A stretch of 14,503 bases of DNA, taken from the NCBI GenBank assembly GCA_002387845.1, contig DGLB01000064.1:1-14503 (forward strand), given 5' to 3'. Positions within the stretch are counted from its first letter, which is position 1, and every line of letters begins with the position of its first letter. Below the pieces are notes generated by a model, which searched no databases, was not told where the DNA came from, and saw nothing but the letters and a program-made list of their open reading frames with translations. The translations under genes and the position numbers were made by a program. Origin of the DNA: Stenotrophomonas maltophilia. GTDB lineage: Bacteria > Pseudomonadota > Gammaproteobacteria > Xanthomonadales > Xanthomonadaceae. Positions 7,868 to 13,463 of this stretch are shown in pieces.

Positions 7868-8560
7868 TTACTCGGCAGGCGTCTTGACGGCGCGGTAGAC
7901 GGACAACGGGGAGCAGCCGATCAGGGCCTTGATGTCGGTACAGAAGTGCGACAGCGAGGCATAACCGTGGTCGGCGGCCAGATAGGTGAACGAACGTGCC
8001 CGCCCGGGATAGGCCAGCAGCGTGCGCGCGGCGCGCAGGATGCGCAGCTCGCGTTTCAGGGGTCGCCCCAGCACCTGCCGGCAACGACGATGGAACTGGG
8101 CCGAGGACAATCCGTAGCGCTCGGCCAGGGTGGCCACACTGTGCTCGCCGCCCTCCTTCAACAGAAAGCGCATGAGCCCATAGCTTTCGCTGCGGGCCAG
8201 ATGGCGCAGCAGCGCGGCCAGCGGCGTCGCATCGGCAACGTCGACCGCCAGGCTCTGCGGGGCGCGTGCCAGCTGATCGATCAGCCAGGTGGCGGCGACC
8301 TCGGGCGCTTCCAGCGCCGCGGCGACCGGCCAGCACACCACCGGCGGTTCCGAGCTGTGGCGCACCGCGTCGCGCACATGGTCGAAATGCGCCAGCGCAC
8401 GCGCCATGCCACTACCGGCCAGCGGTACCACCTGCAGGTCCGGATGGCGCGGTGCCGCGGTGCCGGCCAGCAGCAGACGCTGGCCGGGGGCCAATCGCAC
8501 GCGGGTGCCGGCCGTGTTGAGCTGGACGGTCTCCTGGCCAGCGTTGACGATTACCTGCAT
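7868..8560 (-). CDS. invF: InvF-like AraC-family transcriptional activator of the secretion operon
   Basis: 230 residues from an ATG at 8560 with GGGAG 7 nt upstream. The N-terminal 130 residues have no recognisable ligand-binding cupin and may serve dimerisation or partner binding. The C-terminal AraC/XylS domain has two helix-turn-helix units: VATLAERYGLSSAQFHRRC (142-160) and a second at about 191-223 (FTYLAADHGYASLSHF, then the usual GCSPLSVYR). InvF and MxiE stand at the head of SPI-1-type operons and, with the chaperone SicA/IpgC, switch on effector genes after secretion starts. Here it is the first gene of the operon, 3 nt before sctC, so it is probably made together with the apparatus. 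It could also control its own promoter in the divergent region upstream. Confidence 0.88.
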   Translation of the reverse strand: MQVIVNAGQETVQLNTAGTRVRLAPGQRLLLAGTAAPRHPDLQVVPLAGSGMARALAHFDHVRDAVRHSSEPPVVCWPVAAALEAPEVAATWLIDQLARAPQSLAVDVADATPLAALLRHLARSESYGLMRFLLKEGGEHSVATLAERYGLSSAQFHRRCRQVLGRPLKRELRILRAARTLLAYPGRARSFTYLAADHGYASLSHFCTDIKALIGCSPLSVYRAVKTPAE

Positions 8561-8736
8561 TCCTCAGCTCCCGGTCTGATCCGTAAACGTGGACGGCGCA
8601 ACAGGCACCCTCGTGGACACGGCCGGCATGATGGCGAGGGGGGCAGAGCGAGGCTCTACAAGAAATTCGAAAGCGCCTGCGGAATGCGGTATACCGGGCA
8701 ACTTGTTCAGAAACGACAGCGTTCCCGGAGTCCCCG
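8561..8736. promoter_or_regulatory. Divergent intergenic region between invF operon and VOC gene
   Basis: 176 nt that must hold the promoters of both the secretion operon (leftward) and the VOC gene (rightward). I see no convincing -35/-10 pair on either strand. Visible symmetry: a perfect 10-bp palindrome CGGTATACCG at 8687-8696 and an inverted repeat AGAGC-GAG-GCTCT at 8645-8657, plus TTCGAA at 8666-8671. TATACC inside the palindrome could be a rightward -10 with TTCGAA about 18 nt upstream as a poor -35. No plant-inducible promoter box (TTCGC-N15-TTCGC, bound by HrpX) is present, in keeping with a non-Hrp system. Confidence 0.45.
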
Positions 8737-9132
8737 ATGTCCTCACCCCTGCTGGGTCTTCACCATGTGGCGCTGATCTGCGCCGACTACGCGCGCTCAC
8801 GCGATTTCTACGTGCGGGTGCTGGGCCTGAGGGTGCTGGCCGAGCACTACCGGGACGCCCGCGATTCCTGGAAGCTGGACCTCGCCCTGCCCGATGGCGG
8901 CCAGCTGGAACTTTTTTCGTTTCCCGCACCGCCTCCCCGGCCCAGCCGGCCGGAGGCGCAGGGGCTGAGGCACCTGGCGTTCCGGGTGGCGACGCTGGAG
9001 CCGATGGTTGAGCGATTGGCGGCGGACGGGGTGGTGTGCGAGCCGATCCGGGTCGATGAGTACACCGGGCGGCGGTTTACGTTCTTTGCCGATCCCGATG
9101 GGCTGCCGCTGGAGCTGTATGAGGTTGGATGA
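8737..9132 (+). CDS. VOC-superfamily metalloprotein, YaeR/GloA2-like
   Basis: 131 residues with GGAG 6 nt before the ATG. The vicinal-oxygen-chelate fold is seen as two beta-alpha-beta-beta-beta halves. Probable metal ligands are His10 (LLGLHHVAL), Glu58 (GQLELFSF), His79 (LRHLAF) and Glu126 (LPLELYE), the usual H/E/H/E set. Overall it resembles the E. coli YaeR / SMU1112c group (about 129 residues), which is glyoxalase-I-like but whose substrate is not settled. It reads away from the secretion operon and seems unrelated to it. A lactoylglutathione lyase role is possible, but true GloA proteins are usually longer and differ around the glutathione site. Confidence 0.88.
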   Translation: MSSPLLGLHHVALICADYARSRDFYVRVLGLRVLAEHYRDARDSWKLDLALPDGGQLELFSFPAPPPRPSRPEAQGLRHLAFRVATLEPMVERLAADGVVCEPIRVDEYTGRRFTFFADPDGLPLELYEVG

Positions 9133-9144
9133 ACAGGTTCATCC
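9127..9144. repeat. Perfect inverted repeat overlapping the VOC stop codon
   Basis: GGATGAAC-AG-GTTCATCC: two perfect 8-bp arms separated by 2 nt. It spans the VOC stop codon (9130-9132). There is no T-run after it and the spacer is too short for a good RNA loop, so an operator for a dimeric regulator just upstream of the DUF2147 promoter area is more likely than a terminator. No factor can be named from sequence. Confidence 0.5.
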
Positions 9145-9149
9145 GCACG

Positions 9150-9176
9150 TTCCGTACTTTGGCGAATGGGTATACA
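9150..9176 (+). promoter_or_regulatory. Weak candidate promoter for the DUF2147 gene
   Basis: TATACA at 9171-9176 is a fair -10 element, with a poor -35 (TTCCGT at 9150-9155, spacer 15 nt). The transcript would start near 9183 and have a leader of about 50 nt containing a GC-rich hairpin (see findings). It is placed here because the gene has its own strong ribosome-binding site and a 99-nt gap from the VOC gene. Confidence 0.3.
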
Positions 9177-9231
9177 GTCGCGGGGTGCCGGCACCGCGCC
9201 GGTTTTCATGAACATCCCTGGGAGGGGAACC

Positions 9232-9675
9232 ATGCGCAAGACCTTCAAGACCCTGCTGCTCGCGCTGCCGCTGGTGATGGCGGCGATGTCGGCCAGCGCC
9301 GCTGACAGCGCCGTGGGCCGCTGGAAGACCATTGACGACAAGACCGGCAAGGTGAAGTCGATCGTGGAGATCAGCCAGGCGGCCAACGGCACGCTCAGCG
9401 GCAAGGTGGTGGAAGTGCTGCACTCGGACAAGGGGCCGAACCCGGTCTGCGACGATTGCAGCGGGGCCAACAAGGGCAAGCCGGTGAAGGGCATGACCAT
9501 CCTGTGGAACCTCAAACCGGACGGTGCCCGCAAGTGGTCTGGCGGCACCGTGCTCGACCCCGCCAACGGCAAGACCTACAAGTCCAAGCTGGAGTTGGAA
9601 CCGGGCGGCAGGGAGCTGCACATGTCCGGCTGCGTGGCCTTCATCTGTCGCGCCCAGACCTGGCAGCGCGAGTAA
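9232..9675 (+). CDS. Secreted DUF2147 family protein
   Basis: 147 residues. The frame opens earlier (ATG at 9166 and 9208), but the ATG at 9232 is chosen because GGGAGGGG lies 7 nt before it and a clean signal peptide begins there: positive MRKTFK, hydrophobic core at 8-18, cleavage after ASA (23). The mature part shows the DUF2147 pattern: GRWKTIDDKTGKVKSIVEI at 29-47, a glycine-rich turn, GGTVLDPANGKTYKSKLEL (104-122) and LHMSGCVAFICRAQTWQR at the end. Four cysteines (73, 76, 134, 139) could form two disulfides in the periplasm. DUF2147 proteins are small periplasmic beta-rich proteins of unknown role, common in Xanthomonadaceae. The terminator just after it makes it the end of its transcript. 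Confidence 0.9.
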   Translation: MRKTFKTLLLALPLVMAAMSASAADSAVGRWKTIDDKTGKVKSIVEISQAANGTLSGKVVEVLHSDKGPNPVCDDCSGANKGKPVKGMTILWNLKPDGARKWSGGTVLDPANGKTYKSKLELEPGGRELHMSGCVAFICRAQTWQRE

Positions 9676-9704
9676 GCAGCGGCCCCCCGGGCCGTTCACG
9701 ACCC

Positions 9705-9740
9705 CCAAAAGGCCGAAGCGGCAACGCTTCGGCCTTTTGG
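9705..9740. terminator. Strong hairpin terminator after the DUF2147 gene
   Basis: Two perfect 16-bp arms (CCAAAAGGCCGAAGCG and its complement) around a GCAA tetraloop. The stem starts with AAAA and ends with TTTT, so it could stop transcription from both sides. It begins 30 nt after the DUF2147 stop codon and separates that gene from metG. Confidence 0.93.
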
Positions 9741-9752
9741 CTTGACAGGGCA

Positions 9753-9761
9753 TGCGATAAT
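9753..9761 (+). promoter_or_regulatory. Extended -10 promoter of metG
   Basis: TGCGATAAT: TG, one base, then GATAAT, an extended -10 element. The expected start of transcription is near 9768, about 24 nt before the metG ATG. TTGACA at 9742-9747 is a perfect -35 hexamer but only 8 nt from the -10, too close to act with it. The true -35 region would fall in the terminator stem. Confidence 0.6.
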
Positions 9762-9791
9762 CCCGCGTTCCCCCTGGCAACCGCGTTCATC

Positions 9792-11870
9792 ATGACCCGC
9801 ACCGCTCTCGTCACCACCGCCCTGCCCTACGCCAACGGCCCGCTGCACCTGGGTCATCTGGTCGGCTACATCCAGGCTGACATCTGGGTGCGCGCACGGC
9901 GAATGAGCGGCGGCAAGACCTGGTTCGTGTGCGCCGACGACACCCACGGCACCCCGATCATGCTCGGCGCGGAAAAGGCCGGTGTGACCCCGGAAGTGTT
10001 CATCGCCAACATCCAGGCCAGCCACGAGCGCGACTTTGCCGCCTTCGGCGTCGATTTCGACCACTACGACTCGACCAATTCGGCCGGCAACCGCGCCCTG
10101 ACCGAGGCGTTCTACGCCAAGCTCGAGGCCAACGGCCACATCTCGCGGCGCTCGGTGGCGCAGTTCTACGACCCGGACAAGGGCATGTTCCTGCCCGACC
10201 GCTACATCAAGGGCATCTGCCCGACCTGTGGCAGCGCTGACCAGTACGGCGACAACTGCGAAGTCTGCGGTTCGACCTACGCGCCGACCGACCTGAAAGA
10301 GCCGAAGTCGGTCATTTCCGGTGCCACGCCCGAGATCCGCGATTCAGAACACTTCTTCTTCGAGGTGGGTCGCTTCGAGGCGTTCCTGCGCGAGTGGCTG
10401 GCCGGCGACGTGGCCCTGCCGGGGGTGAAGGCCAAGCTGGGCGAATGGCTGAATGCCGAAGGCGGCCTGCGCGCGTGGGACATCTCGCGTGATGCACCGT
10501 ATTTCGGCTTCGAGATTCCCGGCCAGCCGGGCAAGTACTTCTATGTGTGGCTGGACGCGCCGATCGGCTATCTGTCCAGCTTCCAGGCACTGTGCGCCAA
10601 GACCGGCGAAGACTTCGAATCGCACCTGCGCGCCGGTACCAGCACCGAACTGCACCACTTCATCGGCAAGGACATCGTCAACTTCCACGGCCTGTTCTGG
10701 CCGGCGGTGCTGCACGGCACCGGGCACCGCGCGCCCACGCGCCTGCACGTGAACGGTTACCTGACCGTGGAAGGGGCGAAGATGTCCAAGTCGCGCGGCA
10801 CCTTCGTGATGGCGCGTACCTACCTGGACGTGGGCCTGGAACCGGAAGCGCTGCGCTACTACTTCGCGGCCAAATCCAGCGGCGGCGTCGACGACCTGGA
10901 CCTGAACCTGGGAGATTTCGTCGCCCGCGTGAACGCCGACCTGGTTGGCAAGTTCGTCAACCTGGCCAGCCGCTGCGCCGGCTTCATCAGCAAGCGCTTT
11001 GACGGCCGCCTGGCCGATGCGCTGCCGGACGCCGCGCAGTACGACCGCTTCGTGGCGGCGCTGGCCCCGATCCGCGAGGCCTATGAGCGCAATGATCCGG
11101 CTGCCGCACTGCGCCTGACCATGGCGCTGGCCGATGAAGCCAACCGCTACATCGATGACCAGAAGCCGTGGGTGATTGCCAAGCAGGACGGGGCCGATGC
11201 CCAGCTGCAGGCGGTGTGCACCCAGGGACTGAATCTGTTCCGCGTGCTGGTCACCGCGCTCAAGCCGGTACTGCCGGCCACGGCGGCGCAGGCTGAAGCC
11301 TTCCTGGCGTCGCCGGTGCAGTCGTGGAACGACATCGTCCGCCCGCTCACCGCGCACACCATTGCGGTGTTCGTTCCGCTTTTCACCCGTATTGACCCGA
11401 AACTGATCGACGCCATGACCGACGCTTCCAAGGACACCCTCGCCGCCGCTCCGGCCGCTGCCACCCCGGCCAAGGCCGCCAAGCCGGCGGCTGCCGCACC
11501 TGCGCCGGCTCCTGCTGCGGGCAGCGATGCGGCACCGGCGTATGTCGGCATCGACGACTTCGCCAAGCTCGACCTGCGCATCGGCAAGGTGCTGGTGTGC
11601 GAGTTCGTGGAAGGCTCGGACAAGCTGCTGCGTTTCGAACTGGACGCTGGCGAGCTGGGCAAGCGCCAGATCTTTTCCGGCATTCGCGGCAGCTACGGCG
11701 AACCCGAAGCGCTGGTTGGCCGCAGCGTGGTGTTCATTGCCAACCTGGCCCCGCGCAAAATGCGCTTCGGCCTGAGCGAAGGCATGATCCTGTCGGCAGG
11801 TTTCGACGGCGGTGCGCTGGCGCTGCTTGATGCCGACAGCGGCGCGCAGCCGGGCATGCCGGTTCGCTGA
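9792..11870 (+). CDS. metG: Methionine--tRNA ligase (MetRS)
   Basis: 692 residues (E. coli 677). The frame is open upstream, but MTRTALVTTALPYANGP is the normal MetRS N-terminus and the promoter lies just before it. Class I synthetase motifs: HLGH at 19-22 and KMSKS at 330-334. The zinc knuckle is CPTC (143-146) and CEVC (156-159). The anticodon-binding helical domain follows, then an Ala/Pro/Lys-rich flexible linker at about 550-583. A C-terminal EMAP/Trbp111-like tRNA-binding domain (from YVGIDDF at 584 to the end) also serves dimerisation. The enzyme charges tRNA-Met and initiator tRNA. No Shine-Dalgarno sequence is visible in the short leader. The HAD-IB gene begins 12 nt downstream. Confidence 0.98.
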   Translation: MTRTALVTTALPYANGPLHLGHLVGYIQADIWVRARRMSGGKTWFVCADDTHGTPIMLGAEKAGVTPEVFIANIQASHERDFAAFGVDFDHYDSTNSAGNRALTEAFYAKLEANGHISRRSVAQFYDPDKGMFLPDRYIKGICPTCGSADQYGDNCEVCGSTYAPTDLKEPKSVISGATPEIRDSEHFFFEVGRFEAFLREWLAGDVALPGVKAKLGEWLNAEGGLRAWDISRDAPYFGFEIPGQPGKYFYVWLDAPIGYLSSFQALCAKTGEDFESHLRAGTSTELHHFIGKDIVNFHGLFWPAVLHGTGHRAPTRLHVNGYLTVEGAKMSKSRGTFVMARTYLDVGLEPEALRYYFAAKSSGGVDDLDLNLGDFVARVNADLVGKFVNLASRCAGFISKRFDGRLADALPDAAQYDRFVAALAPIREAYERNDPAAALRLTMALADEANRYIDDQKPWVIAKQDGADAQLQAVCTQGLNLFRVLVTALKPVLPATAAQAEAFLASPVQSWNDIVRPLTAHTIAVFVPLFTRIDPKLIDAMTDASKDTLAAAPAAATPAKAAKPAAAAPAPAPAAGSDAAPAYVGIDDFAKLDLRIGKVLVCEFVEGSDKLLRFELDAGELGKRQIFSGIRGSYGEPEALVGRSVVFIANLAPRKMRFGLSEGMILSAGFDGGALALLDADSGAQPGMPVR

Positions 11871-11882
11871 TCGGGCCCGGGC

Positions 11883-12473
11883 GTGGAGCTGGCGCTGTTC
11901 GATTTCGACAACACCGTCACCGACTGTGACACCTACGCCCGTTTCCTGCGTCGCGTCGCCACGCCCGAACAGCTGGCACACGCCTGGTGGAAAGTCGGGC
12001 CGTGGCTGCTGGCGTACCGGCTGAAGCTGATCTCGGCCGAGCGCATCCGCGCACGTGTGACCCGGCTGGTGATGCGCGACCGCCACGGCGACGACATTGC
12101 CGCCCTGGCCGCCGGCTTCGCCCGCGAGGTGCTGCCGGAGGTGGTGCAGCCGAAGATGCTGGAACAGATCCGCTGGCACCTGAAACAGAACCACACGGTG
12201 GTGATCGTGTCGGGGTCGCTGGATCTCTACCTGCGCCCCTGGTGCGAGACGCTGGGCGTGGAACTGATCTGCAACCGGCTGGAAGGCAAGGACGGCCGCC
12301 TTACCGGCCGTTATGCCGACGGTGACTGCGGTCCGCGCAAGGCCGAACGCATCCGCAAGCGCTATGACCTGTCACGTTACCTGCGCATCCATGCGTATGG
12401 TGACAGCAGGGAAGACCGCCCGATGCTGGCGCTCGCGCATGAGCGCTGGTATCGCGGTAGATTGCTGAAATGA
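11883..12473 (+). CDS. HAD superfamily subfamily IB phosphatase (PgpC/SerB-like)
   Basis: 196 residues from a GTG at 11883, 12 nt after metG, with no intervening promoter, so probably co-transcribed. All four HAD motifs are present: nucleophile DFDNT (Asp7, acid/base Asp9), motif II Ser110 (VIVSGS), motif III Lys153 (GPRKAE) and motif IV GDSREDRPML (Asp174, Asp178). The long helical cap after motif I marks subfamily IB (TIGR01490-type). Relatives include phosphoserine phosphatase and E. coli PgpC (YfhB), which dephosphorylates phosphatidylglycerol phosphate. The sequence does not decide between them. A soluble or membrane-surface phosphatase acting on a small or lipid phosphate is the safe call. 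The weak start context suggests low expression or coupling to metG. Confidence 0.87.
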   Translation: MELALFDFDNTVTDCDTYARFLRRVATPEQLAHAWWKVGPWLLAYRLKLISAERIRARVTRLVMRDRHGDDIAALAAGFAREVLPEVVQPKMLEQIRWHLKQNHTVVIVSGSLDLYLRPWCETLGVELICNRLEGKDGRLTGRYADGDCGPRKAERIRKRYDLSRYLRIHAYGDSREDRPMLALAHERWYRGRLLK

Positions 12474-12503
12474 GATGAACGCCCCGCGCAGCCGACGCCA
12501 CGC

Positions 12504-12929
12504 ATGAACGCTTTTCGCACACCCCTGACCGAACGTCTTGACCGGCTGCTGCCACAGACCCAGTGCGGTCAGTGCGGCTTTGACGGTTGCCGCCCGTATG
12601 CCGAAGCGATGGCGCGCGGCGAAGCGGGCGTGGAGCGCTGCCCGCCGGGCGGCGACGCCGGCGCGCGGGCGCTGGCGCAGGTGCTGGGGGTACCGGCCAC
12701 ACCGTTTGATCGCAGCCGGGGCGAGCACAAGCCTGCACAGGTGGCGGTGGTGGTGGAAGCCGACTGCATCGGCTGCACCAAATGCATCCAGGCCTGCCCG
12801 GTGGACGCGATCGTGGGCGGTGCCAAGTACATGCACACCGTCCTGGCCGACCTGTGCACCGGCTGCGAACTGTGCATTCCACCGTGCCCGGTGGATTGCA
12901 TCGCGCTGGTTACGGCAGCGCCGCCGTAA
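12504..12929 (+). CDS. rnfB: RnfB-like iron-sulfur protein lacking the membrane anchor
   Basis: 141 residues. An RnfB/RsxB-type [4Fe-4S] domain comes first: Cys21, Cys24, Cys29 and Cys46 in the pattern CGQCGFDGC...ERCPPGG. Two ferredoxin clusters follow: Cys88/91/94/98 (CIGCTKCIQACP) and Cys118/121/124/128 (CTGCELCIPPCP). In the Rnf/Rsx complex, RnfB passes electrons between the NADH side and the membrane flavin subunits; in E. coli Rsx it helps reduce SoxR. Here the N-terminal membrane helix of typical RnfB (about 190 residues) is missing and no other rnf gene is visible. It may therefore be a soluble electron carrier or work with a partner encoded elsewhere. The gene sits 30 nt after the HAD-IB gene, without a clear Shine-Dalgarno sequence. 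Confidence 0.88.
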   Translation: MNAFRTPLTERLDRLLPQTQCGQCGFDGCRPYAEAMARGEAGVERCPPGGDAGARALAQVLGVPATPFDRSRGEHKPAQVAVVVEADCIGCTKCIQACPVDAIVGGAKYMHTVLADLCTGCELCIPPCPVDCIALVTAAPP

Positions 12930-13257
12930 TCACGATCTCCACCTTCCACGCCGGGTCGGCCAGCTTGGCTTCCACGGTGGCCCGTGCGGGTGTCATGCCG
13001 GCGACCACCCATTCGTCCCACGCGGCATTCATGCCGGCGAAATCATTGATGTCGGCCAGGAACACTTCCGCGCGCAGGATGTGCTGCTTGTCGCTGGCCA
13101 CCAAGGCCAGCAGCTTGTCGATCTCGGCCAGCACCTGGCGGGTCTGGCCGGTGATGTCCTGGCTGGTGTCTTCGGGAATCTGCCCGGACAGATAGGCCAC
13201 CTTGTTGTGCACGGTCATTTCGGACATGCGCGGACCGACGTCAAAACGCTCCAACAT
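12910..13257 (-). CDS. RidA/YjgF family protein, YoaB-like
   Basis: 115 residues. The ATG at 13257 is chosen over an upstream in-frame ATG at 13287 because GGAG lies 8 nt before it and MLERFDVGPRMSEM is the usual start of this group. The pattern closely matches E. coli YoaB: FLADINDFAGMNAAWDEWVV (66-85) and PARATVEA with Arg92 at the active-site position of RidA, then KVEI near the end. RidA proteins hydrolyse reactive enamine/imine intermediates from amino-acid metabolism. YoaB-group members keep the arginine, but the second glutamate of archetypal RidA (IEIEAIA) is replaced here (VEIVITA), so activity on the standard substrate is uncertain. It is convergent with rnfB and overlaps its end by 20 nt. 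Confidence 0.92.
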   Translation of the reverse strand: MLERFDVGPRMSEMTVHNKVAYLSGQIPEDTSQDITGQTRQVLAEIDKLLALVASDKQHILRAEVFLADINDFAGMNAAWDEWVVAGMTPARATVEAKLADPAWKVEIVITAALP

Positions 13258-13273
13258 GGGGAAGTCTCCTCTG

Positions 13274-13289
13274 CAATGGGGCTCCATTG
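13274..13289. promoter_or_regulatory. Operator-like inverted repeat upstream of the RidA-like gene
   Basis: CAATGG-GGCT-CCATTG: perfect 6-bp arms with a 4-nt centre, starting 16 nt upstream of the RidA-like start codon on the minus strand. It may be a repressor site or a small leader hairpin next to the ribosome-binding site. No regulator can be named. Confidence 0.35.
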
Positions 13290-13463
13290 TCGCCGATGCG
13301 GTGAAGGCTGTCCGTGAGCACGCTCAAATCAGCAGGCTGAAACCCGCCACAGCAGGCACAGCACACCCTCTTGGCAACGGCAGGGCCGAAGCGCACGATG
13401 CGCCGTCGCGGTACACCGCGTTCGTTGACGTCCTCATCGCCCTGCCCGGAGCACGCTGTCCAG
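13290..13463. other. Intergenic gap between RidA-like and MprF-like genes
   Basis: The divergent gap between the RidA-like start (13257) and the MprF-like start (13464) is about 206 nt. This part holds no convincing gene. TTGACG at 13425-13430 is a good -35 hexamer for rightward transcription, but no matching -10 is seen 16-18 nt later. CGGAG at 13447-13451 is a distant, weak ribosome-binding site. No tRNA, repeat array or terminator was recognised. Confidence 0.4.

Noticed and set aside
8641..8736. HrpX-type PIP box for the secretion operon
   Set aside because: Only TTCCGC and TTTCGAA-like pieces are present with the wrong sequence and spacing.
6011..8776. 921-codon open frame on the plus strand opposite sctW, sctC and invF
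   Set aside because: It is a mirror of GC-rich genes on the other strand: His/Gln/Arg/Ala-rich translation, no domain, no ribosome-binding site, and it runs through several well-supported genes.
8564..8929. Minus-strand 121-codon frame that could be taken for a pilotin-like gene upstream of invF
   Set aside because: It has no signal peptide or lipobox, is Arg/Pro-rich and overlaps most of the first half of the VOC gene. It is not a credible InvH.
9742..9761. TTGACA and GATAAT as a classic sigma-70 promoter for metG
   Set aside because: The spacer is only 8 nt; sigma-70 needs about 16-18. The extended -10 alone is the better explanation.
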